A stretch of DNA of 64,000 nucleotides. Origin: Membranipora membranacea (taxonomy: Eukaryota; Bryozoa; Gymnolaemata; Cheilostomatida; Membraniporidae). The DNA lies in the NCBI GenBank assembly GCA_914767715.1, contig OU612066.1, positions 10,295,001 through 10,359,000 of the forward strand, read 5' to 3'. The position numbers were made by a program, and so were the translations under genes. The notes under the pieces are model-generated. The model did not search any database and was not told the origin of the DNA. It saw nothing but the letters and a program-made list of their open reading frames with translations. Below are positions 25,601-37,600 of the stretch, in pieces. Position 1 is the first letter of the stretch; each line of letters opens with the position of its first letter.

Positions 25601-28600
25601 TGTGTCCCTCTACCAGCTCCTGAACCATTCGAAGGTGAGAGGTTCACTTCACTTGGTTATGCTTAAATTACTGCAGCCACTCAGGCATAATTGTGCTCAT
25701 CGCATCCTGTATAGCTGCAAGATAACTCATTGAGGCTTTAATCTCAGAATTGTCATCTAATGATAATAATAATATTGCTGTCTGTCAGGGTTGACAATGA
25801 CTAGCACTGATGACGTCAATATTGTTCTCAAGTAACGGTAACTGCCTCACAATGTACGCTAGATAATAAATTTCATACCCTGATTTTGACGATCGGTTTG
25901 TGCAAATTATTTGCCCTTTAGGTGACAATGCTGAGATTGCAGCCTCATTTTGTAGTTTTGAGCTTGTTCTGTTAGCTGCAGTTGTATTCTTCATGCAGGG
26001 TTTTATTTATATAACTTGTTTTTTTTTGTTGACAGGTTGTTATGGCGACCAGTTTCAGTGTGGTAGTGGAGAGTGTCTACACAAGAGACTACAGTGTGAT
26101 GATTATGTGGACTGTGACGATGGAAGCGATGAAAATGTGGATATGTGCGGTAAGTGGGGCTGAATCAAAATCTAGTCAATCTCTTACTAATCTTTCTGAG
26201 AAATCCTAGATAAACACCTCAATATTTAGGGGAGTTTCACTCCCATTTTGTGATATCATGCTGGTGATTCGATATTGAATATGTTTATGTGTAGACTCAA
26301 CTCTTACGCCTTTGCAGTGACGATGAAAATTTGGATCCACTCATCAATGTGTTGGTGCTGATTGGTTGGATGGAGGAGTGTGTTGGCTCCCTTCTCCACC
26401 TGACCAATCAGAGTCAACACAATGTTTCGATCCACTCCTCCAACCAGATAAAATATTAATTTATGAAGGCAAAACATTTTTTGTCTCTAAGATAAAGCAT
26501 TACACTGTTGACAGTGTGAAGACCCAAGTTCCTCTTTTAACTGTTTGGTCACCCTTTCTTATTACAGCTACCTATCGAGAGGAAAACCCCACAACCACTA
26601 TGCCTCCTTTCGACTTCTTTCAACACATTTTCGGTGGAAAATAAGCATTCCATATATCACCTAGTCAATATCATGAACTCTAGTTTCACCTCATACTTTT
26701 TCTCATCCCGAGTTTAGTAACATCACTAGTCTACTGTATCAAAAATAGATCATGTTGTACCCTTACTGCCACTTATATTATTAGTAATGTCGATATTGGG
26801 CAAGACCTATCTCTCTCTCTCTCCATAGTCATATTGTATACTATCCTAAGATGGGAGCCAGCAGTGCGGCCCGCTACTGTTTCATAAACTAAACCATAAT
26901 ATACATATTCTATAATTTTCCTTGGCATTCATTCATAGTATGTAATACTGCTCAAGTTAGTGGTTGTAATAATTGGATGGTTAATTTGGGGCTTGTTCTT
27001 CAAACTGATATACGGTGCTACATTGCTCTTTTTTTGCACGCAATGGCGCCGAATTATATAATAAAAATCTCTATTAGGATATTTGATGACTCAATGTTTA
27101 TTTTCACTAGAAATCATAATATGAAATGAAAACTTTATACATTTATTTTTTTTGTATACTTCATTGTAAGAACAGAAAAAGGTGTTCTGTAAAGCGAAAT
27201 AAAAATCTAAAAAGCAAGCCAACTACCATTGCATATCCTCCTTCCATATCAATCTCAGTAAGCGTTTGTCACCTCTTCGATCGATCAAAATGAGTAATGG
27301 TTCTTCTACACTGAGTAAGTATGATCTAGCCTGCTTATACTATCCAGCTCGCAATTATCTCTCCTGCCTATGTCTACCCATGCCTGTTCTCCATGTGGTC
27401 CCAGGAGCTTGCTCTTCCATGTCACAAATCTAACTAATTCTTCTGAACTCCCCTCTGTCCGCGTTTTGTATAGATATATATGTGCCTATGGTGATGGAGC
27501 TCTTTTTTAGGAAACTTGTCTGTTATGATTTTGCTTGTCTTCCCTATTCATGACAGAGAGGATAGCAGTCAATGCTTCCAGATCTCATCTGGTGCTAGCA
27601 ACTAGTTTATTGGAGCTAGTACAGGTAGATTGTATTAAAATTAATGTTTGATCAAATGCTTGTATGTTGCTTTGCTTATGATTATTATAGCTGCTATTGG
27701 CTGCTCGCTCTCAGAGTTTGACTGCGGTAATGGTGTATGTATCCCCTTATCGTGGAGATGTGACACAGACAATGACTGTAGCGCAGACGGACCTTCAATT
27801 GACGAGCAAAACTGTAAGGGTACATCCTCGACATTTAATTTTATGTAATCCTGTTAAGTGTTAATTTAGGTAACAGTGAGCCGCAGTGTCACTTTCTTCT
27901 CTAGGTTTAATGTCCACTATATTGGCCTCGCTTGCCACAAAATGGCCTACTCACCCTGTTACTCCCTGCTAGTCATTATATGGAACGAATAAAGATGACG
28001 AGTAGGCGAAGATAAGCCGATTAGAGGGATTAGCTCAAGTGGATTAGTGTATTACAATCCAGATCCCTTGTATCATTAATGGTGCAGTGTCATTTTTCTT
28101 TGAATCTCAAATGAGAGATGAAATCACTGGATGAGAATCAGACCGTAATATTCAAACTATATATGGAAAGGATCTTACCGTTGTCTTGTTTTTTGGGGTG
28201 CCTACTGCCTAGTCACCTGTTTTTCAATTAAGTTTTTGAGCTGGGCAATAGCTTGGAATATGTTTTCAAACAGCTGATAAATAGAAAATTGAAATGAAAA
28301 TACAGGTATCACTGTTGTGAAAAGAGAACACAAGATCACTAGTTTCGGGATGAGCAAGAGTTGGCTGCTTTCCAATTCTGAATGCTTATCACTATAATTA
28401 GTGATCTTCGGTATAAGTAGGGTGGGGAGGGGGTCTTTCAGCTAGGTTGAGCAATACTTTATGGGCAAAATTATTGCTATCACTTCACTCAAAATCATTG
28501 CTCACTTGGTCATTCAAGACTAATTGCTTCACAAATCATTCACTCAGAATGTATATAGTTGTCCATAGTTCCAAAAAGGAGTGAGCGATTTGCAAAGTGA

Positions 28601-31600
28601 TCATGCTCACTGAGCTAGAAGCAATCAGATAACAATTTTGGCAGCTTAAAGACCCCTTGATTGGTAGAATATTGCTTATGAGCTTTATACCTTCCTTTGA
28701 CGTCGCTCCTATGTAAGTTTCTTTATTCTGAGCCTTTGATGTATTTCCCACTTGTAGGTATCTGCACTGAGAACCAGTATAAATGTGATGATGGTGCTGG
28801 ATGTTATTCCCAGGTAATTATCTATATCAAGTTAAGTTGGCATCTGATGTTGCAATGAGCTCCAATAATCCAGACATAATCATGAAAAGGCCAGATAAGT
28901 TATTATACTCAATCAGGGTTATGGAGTTTCCCTCCCTTCAACAAAGAGAAATCAACTCCTGATACAGGTAACACGAAGCAGCATTGCACAGTCTTAATAT
29001 ACAACAGCATTTACAGATGATACACATATGATCAATGAGGCGTTTAAAAAAATGTTTGACGCTCTAATCTGGTATCAGAAACATCATACTCCCCACCTAC
29101 TACATCAATGAAATCCTAGATCAAGTTTGATCCAGTTTGCCTCCATTCGAGTTGGCTCCCCTTACACCAATTGGTTGGGGGGGGGGGGGTGAGAGCTATT
29201 CCAGATACAGGAAAACCGGATCATACATGGTCTTATGATATCCTGGCTTACAAAACCAGTTTACTATATACCACATATCACATTACTTATAGTTGTATCG
29301 CTGTGATGGGTTCGATGATTGTAATGATGCCTCCGATGAGTCTGATCAGTACTGTAAGAACGTTACGTACTGTGATGGAGACATGTTCTATACATGTGCT
29401 AACGGTGACTGTATCCTGCTATCCTGGCATTGTGACGGCTTCCCAGACTGCGCTGATGACTCAGACGAGATAGATTGTGAATGTAAGCTCCTTGATCTAA
29501 ACTTGAATTGCTTTATTAATGTGCTTGAAAACCAGATTGTTGACATATTGCGAGCCAATGAATACATATAAACCTGGATATAAGTCACTAGGACCTAAAC
29601 TCTCACCAGAATAAATATGGAAAATATATATAACTTGTTTGGCCATTTAGCTGTTGGCGGGAGAGAGGGAGAAGCACCCCCACCAACAAAGGATATAGGA
29701 TATGAACTGAGCCTATCTTGGCAAATTTGTTTGATATGGTTGTTTCCCCCACTCCCACCAACAAAGCTCGACGAGACAGGCTACTTTGAACTGTGATATA
29801 ATGTGTTGTGTCTGCAGATTGCGATGGCAGTGACACTCTTTGTCTGAATGGTACTAACAAGTACTCTGGTACTAACTGTGTACCCCTTAACTGGGTGTGT
29901 GATGAGGAGGCAGACTGTACCGATGGAAGTGATGAGGTAAGTGCAAGCAGATGGTTTGAAAATGAAAGCTTTTTTTGTGCCAAGTAATCTACTCAACCAA
30001 TGCACAGTTTTGAAGCCCCAAACATAAATACCCAATTCTTCTCTCAAACATGTGTACCAAGTTTGTATGTTTGATTTAGTTCTAGATTAAGACTGTATCT
30101 GGTGCTTTAGTGAGATCCATGCCTTGGTTTCATTGCTCATTCATTCAATCTTACTCTCAGGAAAACATAATAATATGATGACTGATATTTTGATGGTTGA
30201 TGTGTTGTAGTTGGGATGTTTCCCCTGTCAGAGTAACCCTTGTATGCACGGTGGACTTTGTATCGAGGCTGAGAGTAACACGACCTTCACCTGTGAATGT
30301 CCAGATCTGACTAGTGGTGACCGCTGTGAAGACTGTAAGTGAGATAGCCTAAAGCTGCGTTTACATTGTCAACTAATCTGCCTATTTGAACAACACCGAC
30401 ATTCAACACCGATAACTCTTCTAATGTAAACATTGTGTCGTGCAGACTAATCGGAGTTTAATGAAATCGTTGCTCTGTGATCATGTCACAGCATGAACGA
30501 CACAGGGTCCGATTCCATTGATACATAGCCAATTAAAACACAGATATTACTAGCTGTAGCTATTGTACAGGGGTAATATTGTCGCAAAATGGTAGCTGAA
30601 TGGTCAATATAGTTGCTTGATTGATAGATTAGGGTAGAGTTATTAGACTGACAAATCTAGTGTAAAAGCAAAATCGTTATAACCTATATTACACCGACAT
30701 TTACTGCCGACAGTTATGGTATGTCGGTGTTGTTCAATTATGCAGATTAGTTGACAATGTAAACGCACCTTTAGGAGTACTTGGAATGTTTTCAGTGCTG
30801 ATACAATGTTCTCATGAAATCTTTTGAAAACACAGCTTTTTACCTGCCCTGCGACTTGACTTGACAGTGACTTGTTAATGGCAACCATGGGGTTTTTCTC
30901 ATATATATGAATAAACATGTTATTATTGTCGGCTTGTTGAATTTCCAGAGATGTTTAGTTTTAAAAAAAAACCTTGGATGTACACACAATAATAAAAATA
31001 TCTTCAACTAAATGTATTTCAGACTCAAATGTATTGAATGCCCTTGGTCGACAGTGCTGAATTTGGTATATATAAGTCGGTCTAAGCAATATAATATTCC
31101 CTTTCATGTAAGATAATCTTTTGAGGTACCATGTTTCTTTTTACAGATGTTGGTCTGACAGCAGTTCAGTGTGATCAGCCTATAGCTAGTGAAAGCTGCC
31201 GTAGTAGACTTGCCCCACATTACACACAGTCACGCATGCCTGTGATTATGCAGTCATTACTTGGTAATGTTTTCAATGCTGATGTGCTGCTTCGACTTGA
31301 TCAGTGCTCTAATGGAGAGGGAGGCTTGTTCGTGTGTAGTTCTACCATTGCTGGCTGTCAAGATAATGGATTACCCATAATGCCTTGCAAACACCTGTGT
31401 CAGAGTGAGTACAGATTTCTCATTACACACATTGAAAACATCGTCTTAATAATTACTAGCCTAAATGCACTCAATTTTCAGATGGGAGCATACCGGCAGG
31501 AAAAATCTCAGACAGTGGATCTTTTTACATGCAGAACTTGGGTCATCTATTCATTAAACGATGGACATGACATTTGCAACTCTATCCACTTTCCTTTATT

Positions 31601-34600
31601 TCATTACAGGATTCACACGCAATTGTGCTGATATTATCGCACAGCTTGGTTATGAGTTTGACTGCGATATTTACCCTGATAAGTCGATCTATCCTAACGC
31701 TGTGTGTATCAGCTCACCATCAGACACAACTACACCACCACCCTCAGCTCCTGTCGGTCAGCCACAGTGTCAGGTGCTCAAACAGGACTACTGCTCCTGG
31801 GAGGGAGACAGAACTGTTATACCTAATCTTATTGGTCAGAATTCTCAGGTAACCCTTTATACTTAGGCTCATTTCTTTGCTTTTTTATGGAACTATATGT
31901 TCATACATTGTAGTTGGAACAGGTTCAATTAAGTAGGCTCTGGAAGCGATATATATATATAATATATATATTTCTGTTGCTCACAACAGTTTTGGCTAAT
32001 ATAATTTTCTCTATACTCAGTCGTTGAGGGCACAAGCAACTGACTCTTGGGCTGATTGACAGCAAATCTACTCTACTCTTATTGATGGCGATGCTGGATA
32101 TTTTCCCCATGACCTTCAAAAACCAGAAATGACATGACAGTATCAACATGTCTCCTGGAAACTATTGCTCCATTATAAGTATTTTAGTTTCATAGCCCTC
32201 AAGTGCATAATTTGTTATATGATTCACAGGCAGAGGCAAGCATTTACCTGGACATCATAGCCAGAATAAACTCTACATATCCCGTATGTCATGAAGCTTT
32301 ACAGATGTACTCATGCTCGGTGCTAGCTCCACCATGTCATAATGATACTCACTCAAAACTACCCTGTAAATCATGTAAGTATGTAAAAGTGCTCAGTAAA
32401 ACACAAAATGATCTATGAATCGTCTCCCACTGATTTGAGGTGTCCATTAGAATTCAATTTGTGCAGTTCTTGTTCGCAATAATATCCAAATAACTAAATT
32501 ATTATGTTGAAAATCTGAACATGAATAGCTGAAAGAACGAAATTTTGACATTACCTTTAATCTGGAATTTGCCTTTTGAAATGACATGTTATGATAATTC
32601 ACTGATAATACTCTCTGTCGGCTGATGCCAGGTATTCCATTTCTTGAGCGCACTGATGCCCTATTCGAATTTTCAGTCATAGAAAAGGACAAATTATGTG
32701 AGACTTTGGAGTTTTTAACTTTTCTGTCTCCAAATTGTTCACCTAGGTCCAATCATGATTTTACCAATTGAAAGTGTTATCTCGCTGTTCTGTTAGCATC
32801 AAAAGTGTTTTCTAGCATATATAACATAACCTCGCTCATAAGCACATGTGGTTATAATAAATATAGATAAGATAGATAAATACAGGCCATCCAAGTGTAG
32901 AACAACCAAAAGACTAAATACCTTTTTTGAATTTTATATGCGATTTTTCAACTAATGTGGCTCAAACTCCTTTTATTTTACTTTTCCCATCTATGTGCTG
33001 TACATTCGATGCTATCAACCTATCACAGGATGGATATTAGAATTTATGTAATAAACGAACTTCAAACTTCAATATATTGTCATGTTCCTTCTGTTTGTTT
33101 TTGCAGTATGTGAGGAGGTGATGGAGAAATGTACATATGATCTGAACCTGCTTCAGATCCCTCTACAGATGGATTGTAAAACATTACCTGAGTATAACCA
33201 TCAGACGGAGAACTGTGTCGCCCACCATTCAGTGCTGCCACGTAAGTATTCATAGGCCAGATTGCACTGCAACCGTCAACATTTTCTAGCTCATCCTAAT
33301 ATTTACTTACTCATTATTTGCATCTATATAAAGAAAGTAGCCAAGGGTCCCTGGCTAATAGATCGAAACCCTCATACCATGTTTGGATTCCTCAATAGCC
33401 TTGTATGAATTGCTGAATTTTGCCCATTTTTGCCAATGTATTATCAAGCAAACTAAACCTGATAGATGTGGACTTAAGGCTAACAGTAACAACATTTGTC
33501 CATGCTTTGCATTTGGCAAATTTTGTCTTCTAGCCCCAACTGCAGGACCTCCTAGCACCACAGCCTCATCAGGTGAACCAAATTTTGCCTTCTTTTTGTT
33601 GTCCGCTTTTCTATCGCTCAACTTGTCACACATCTTTTCAACAGCAAACTTGACTTATTACAATGAGAATAACCCCTCCGTCCGCCGCTCTCTCTTTGTC
33701 TATGACTATATGTGTCTATCGCTTGTATGTATCTAAGGTCCTGGGATATGATCAGATCTGATTGGGATTGGAAGAAAATTTTAACCATTTTTGGCCTTAT
33801 TGGAATACTATGATACTCATGATCTGCCTTTTGAACTGTCACGGAATATAAAAAGTAAACTCGATTGCTCACTGGAGCCTAATAAATATCACTCAAACTG
33901 CTGTATCAATTCTATCTGGGCATCTCAACCCCTAGTCTGCAGGAAGTCGGTATGGTCTGCTCTGATTAATATGCCGGTTTATATTTATTTAGCCACTAAA
34001 AAAACACCATCATCCTCTACCCCTCTATGTCTATTTTATTTGCTCCTTTCTTGGACCTTATCAAATACTTAGCTCCTGCTCCACGCCCTTTTCTTTCATT
34101 GTAATTCTTCACAAAATGCTGATGACTGGAAAAATCCGATCGACCAATATATCTCTGCCAAAGAATCAACAAAGGGCACTACCCCATAAATTAACCGCGC
34201 GTGTTGAAAGCTACATACATACATACATACATCATAAAGCACAGACATCCTCACCACGGACATCTGGACGACTGTAGTTCACCCACACTTTATCTGTAAT
34301 AAGTAATTTTTCCCCCTTCTCGTTTGCCTCTCATAACATCACTGTGTTGTATTTTAGCCTGTCGAGATGATCAGTTCTCGTGCAGCCCCGGAGCTTGTAT
34401 ACCAATCTCTCAGCGCTGTGATCAGGTCCCACATTGTTCCGATGCCTCAGATGAGATGGACTGTCCCGAGTCTTCATGTCGCAGCGATCAGTACCACTGT
34501 AAGGCTAGCGGAGAATGTATACCTCACTGGTGGAAATGTGACGGATTCACAGACTGCTTAGGCGGAGACGATGAAGCTGATTGTGCTACTGGTATGCTTT

Positions 34601-37600
34601 TACAAGACATTTGATATCTCTTAAAATTGTGATCTACTTGGATTCAGGGCTCAACAAATTCGGACAAATCTTACACTGATGTCTTGCTCAGTGCTCATGA
34701 TAATTAGGCTGCCCTCAAACAACTGTTTTCATAATTTTTTGTGTAATTCATATTAAAAGTAACTTATGTGCTTCATCAGCCATTGTCATAACACCAATCC
34801 AAAACTCAGGTTCAGAGAGAATCATAATATTAGCCCTTATTTCACGCTGGACTGCTCCCTGACCTAAAAAAGGGTCATCTAATAACTCCAATTTTTATTT
34901 TTACAGTATGTAATATTCAGAGAAGAGAGTTTGCATGTAATGATAACTCCACCTGTCTACATGCCTCTAAGAGATGTGATTATGTCAGTGACTGTCCAAA
35001 TAACGATGATGAGGAAGGTGAGGATCATTTTTGAGGCTTTTAAATTAAAATAAATTAAAATTTGTAAAACAATTGTGTCAAATTCTTGAATACTCCGCCA
35101 TCACGCTCAGAGCTTTTGAACAGTTCTCAAGTGGTGGAGATGCGTTCTGTCTGTTCTGTGTAATGAATTCTACTATACAGACATATGTACCCCATTGTCC
35201 TGATTCTATAAATTCTTGTTGCTGCGATACTAAATACGTTATTTGCGGTTGACATTCAGGTTGTGAGGCCCTGACTTGCCCGAGTGATGAGTTCCGTTGT
35301 AACTCTGGTAGATGTATACCTAACTTGTGGAGATGTGACGGAGCATCAGACTGTCCCGGTACAACTGCTGAGGATGAACGTGATTGTGGTCAGTATTCTC
35401 ATGTAGTTAGATTAGAATCATTAACAGCAAAATCTTTGTTGTCAACTAAACCCGAGCCTTGAAGTTTAATAATTCCACCTCTATGGTCACTCATTGTTCC
35501 GAACAATTTTCTATTACCTGCTTTCGCCACAGAGCTCCTTTTTTTGCTCTGTTGACCCTTTACATTCTCATAACAAATTTTTACGACCAATGCTCATCAA
35601 ATCACCAATCACAAGGGTGGACAGATATCAGGCAGTTACAAAAAAAGACAGGAGGGCACAACTTGACCAATAACATGATATATATACATATATACTATTT
35701 ACATATTTTATTGTCAATCTACAATCATTATTTGATTGTTTTTCATTCAATAATTCCAAATATTATACACACAGTGCTGGTGACTTGTGCTGAGAATCAG
35801 TTCAGATGTACCGGAGGAGGATATAATAAGTTTGCTGCAGATTTCCCCACACCCTGTATCGCTATCTCATGGCAGTGTGACGGAGAGGAGGATTGTACTG
35901 ATGGTACCGATGAAAGTGATTGTAAGTTTGAGTAATTAATTCTGTTATTGAAGTGAATATCTCGGGAATACGAGAAAAATGCTAGAAAATAATGTTAATA
36001 ATCAAGACCAGCCTTGGATGGGTACTTGATAAGCTCAGCTGGATATAAGTATGAAATTCCGATAATAGTTATGGAACACATCGCTTGCAATCTATCTCCC
36101 TGTCATCAAAACAGGCCCACTCACTTAAATATAAAAACTGGTATGTGACTCATTTTTGGCAAAGATTAAACACTTGGGGTGTGAGTGCACGCTCTGTAGC
36201 AATGTCGTTGTGTAATCGTGTTTGGTTTTTATTCTCAGGTGATGATGTGGACCTCAGCGCTTGTAGACCAGACCCATGTGAGAATGGTGGATCATGTGAC
36301 CTTGAGGACGGATCTCCCGTATGCACATGTATGTTCGGATTCTCTGGACGATACTGTCAAAATAGTAAGTTTTTAATATCACACATACATAGATAGAATG
36401 TATAGGTGTTGCATGTTATTTGAGTTTGTAGTTACTGTACACATTCATTTTTGTTTCTCTTCATTACTTAAATAATATGATGCAAGTGTCAAGTTGCAAG
36501 AACATATTCAAAATAATCAAAAACTGGAACGTGAGAAACTTGAATACCAAGAAATTATTGGACATTGCCATTAGACACATCTATATTATGACCATAGAAC
36601 ATAGTTCTAGGCTATATAGTTGTAGTATCAGCGTAGCTTGTAGATAGTTTCATTCGAAAATACTGATGCAATTTCTAGCACAGGGTGTTTGTGTTACAGG
36701 CATTACATCAACCACTACTGTGTCGAGTCCCAGTACAGTGTCTAGTACAATTTTGCCAATCAGTAGTACCACAAAACAGCCCCAAAAACCATATTTCCCC
36801 AAATGGACCACTGAGTCATATCATCAAGCAGAATCAAAACTGACCTCTAGCAAAATTGTGTCTAGCACTGCCACTGTGGCTCCGACAAGTAGCTCGACAA
36901 AAAGAGCCAGGCTTACCACAGTAAAACCCCGTAGACATCAAAGTTTGTAATGGCGCCTGTCTGTCCTGACTTGTTTGTTATAATTTCACCCGTTAAGCAT
37001 GACAAACTGCACCAGTTTTTTATCCGAATTCTAAACCCTTAACAAAAAACTGCATGCAATCTAATGCTTCGATTGGACTGATACATCAAAACTTAAACCC
37101 CTAGTGGTCACTGGGGCACTTGACCCCTGAAGCAGCACAACCTTCAGTGGGCCTGTGTTGCCCAGGTCCTATTTGAAAGTCTACTATAAGGTGGCTCAAG
37201 AAATCAATTGTATAACCTGTGCTGTGCAATGTCATGTATTCTTTATTTGTAAACTTTTGCAGAGGATTTGCCAGCCTATAATTGCTCGATACCTCTCAAT
37301 TCTACAAGCACCTGTCACCACTACTTACCGTATGACATGACGTCCACAGCTCCACACATACAGATGCTGCTGAATGCCAGCACAGAGAACCTGTTATCAG
37401 CTCTCAGCACGAGCCAATGTTATAACATGTCACAAATGTTTGTATGCGCTACAAGATATCCAACATGTCAGCAGAATGGATTCCCTCTACTACCTTGTCG
37501 CCATGTCTGTGAATGTGAGTGTGTATCCTATTACTTAGGAGGTGATGCACATCATCCAATTATCCATATGCAATATGTATCAAATACCTTATACCATATG

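Larger units (their letters stand above)
22655..30334 (+). other. Receptor block 2: Fz3-Fz4-LDLa6-10-EGF2
   Basis: Exons 22655-22785 and 24005-24278 (Fz3); 24511-24608, 25030-25186 and 25506-25634 (Fz4); 26036-26149 (LDLa6); 27691-27813 (LDLa7); 28758-28813 and 29293-29482 (LDLa8 and LDLa9); 29818-29936 (LDLa10); 30211-30334 (EGF2). Residues about 795-1299. The module order is the same as block 1. The LDLa7 exon could end at 27813 (donor GTAAGG, used here) or six bases later at a weaker GTACAT; both keep the frame. LDLa7 is unusual in having an insertion between DNDC and DEQNC. LDLa8 is split by a phase 0 intron inside the module. Confidence 0.85.

Noticed and set aside
33355-33736. Overlapping open frames on both strands around 33355-33736
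   Set aside because: No domain or splice support; the + frame runs through the linker miniexon's own reading frame by chance.
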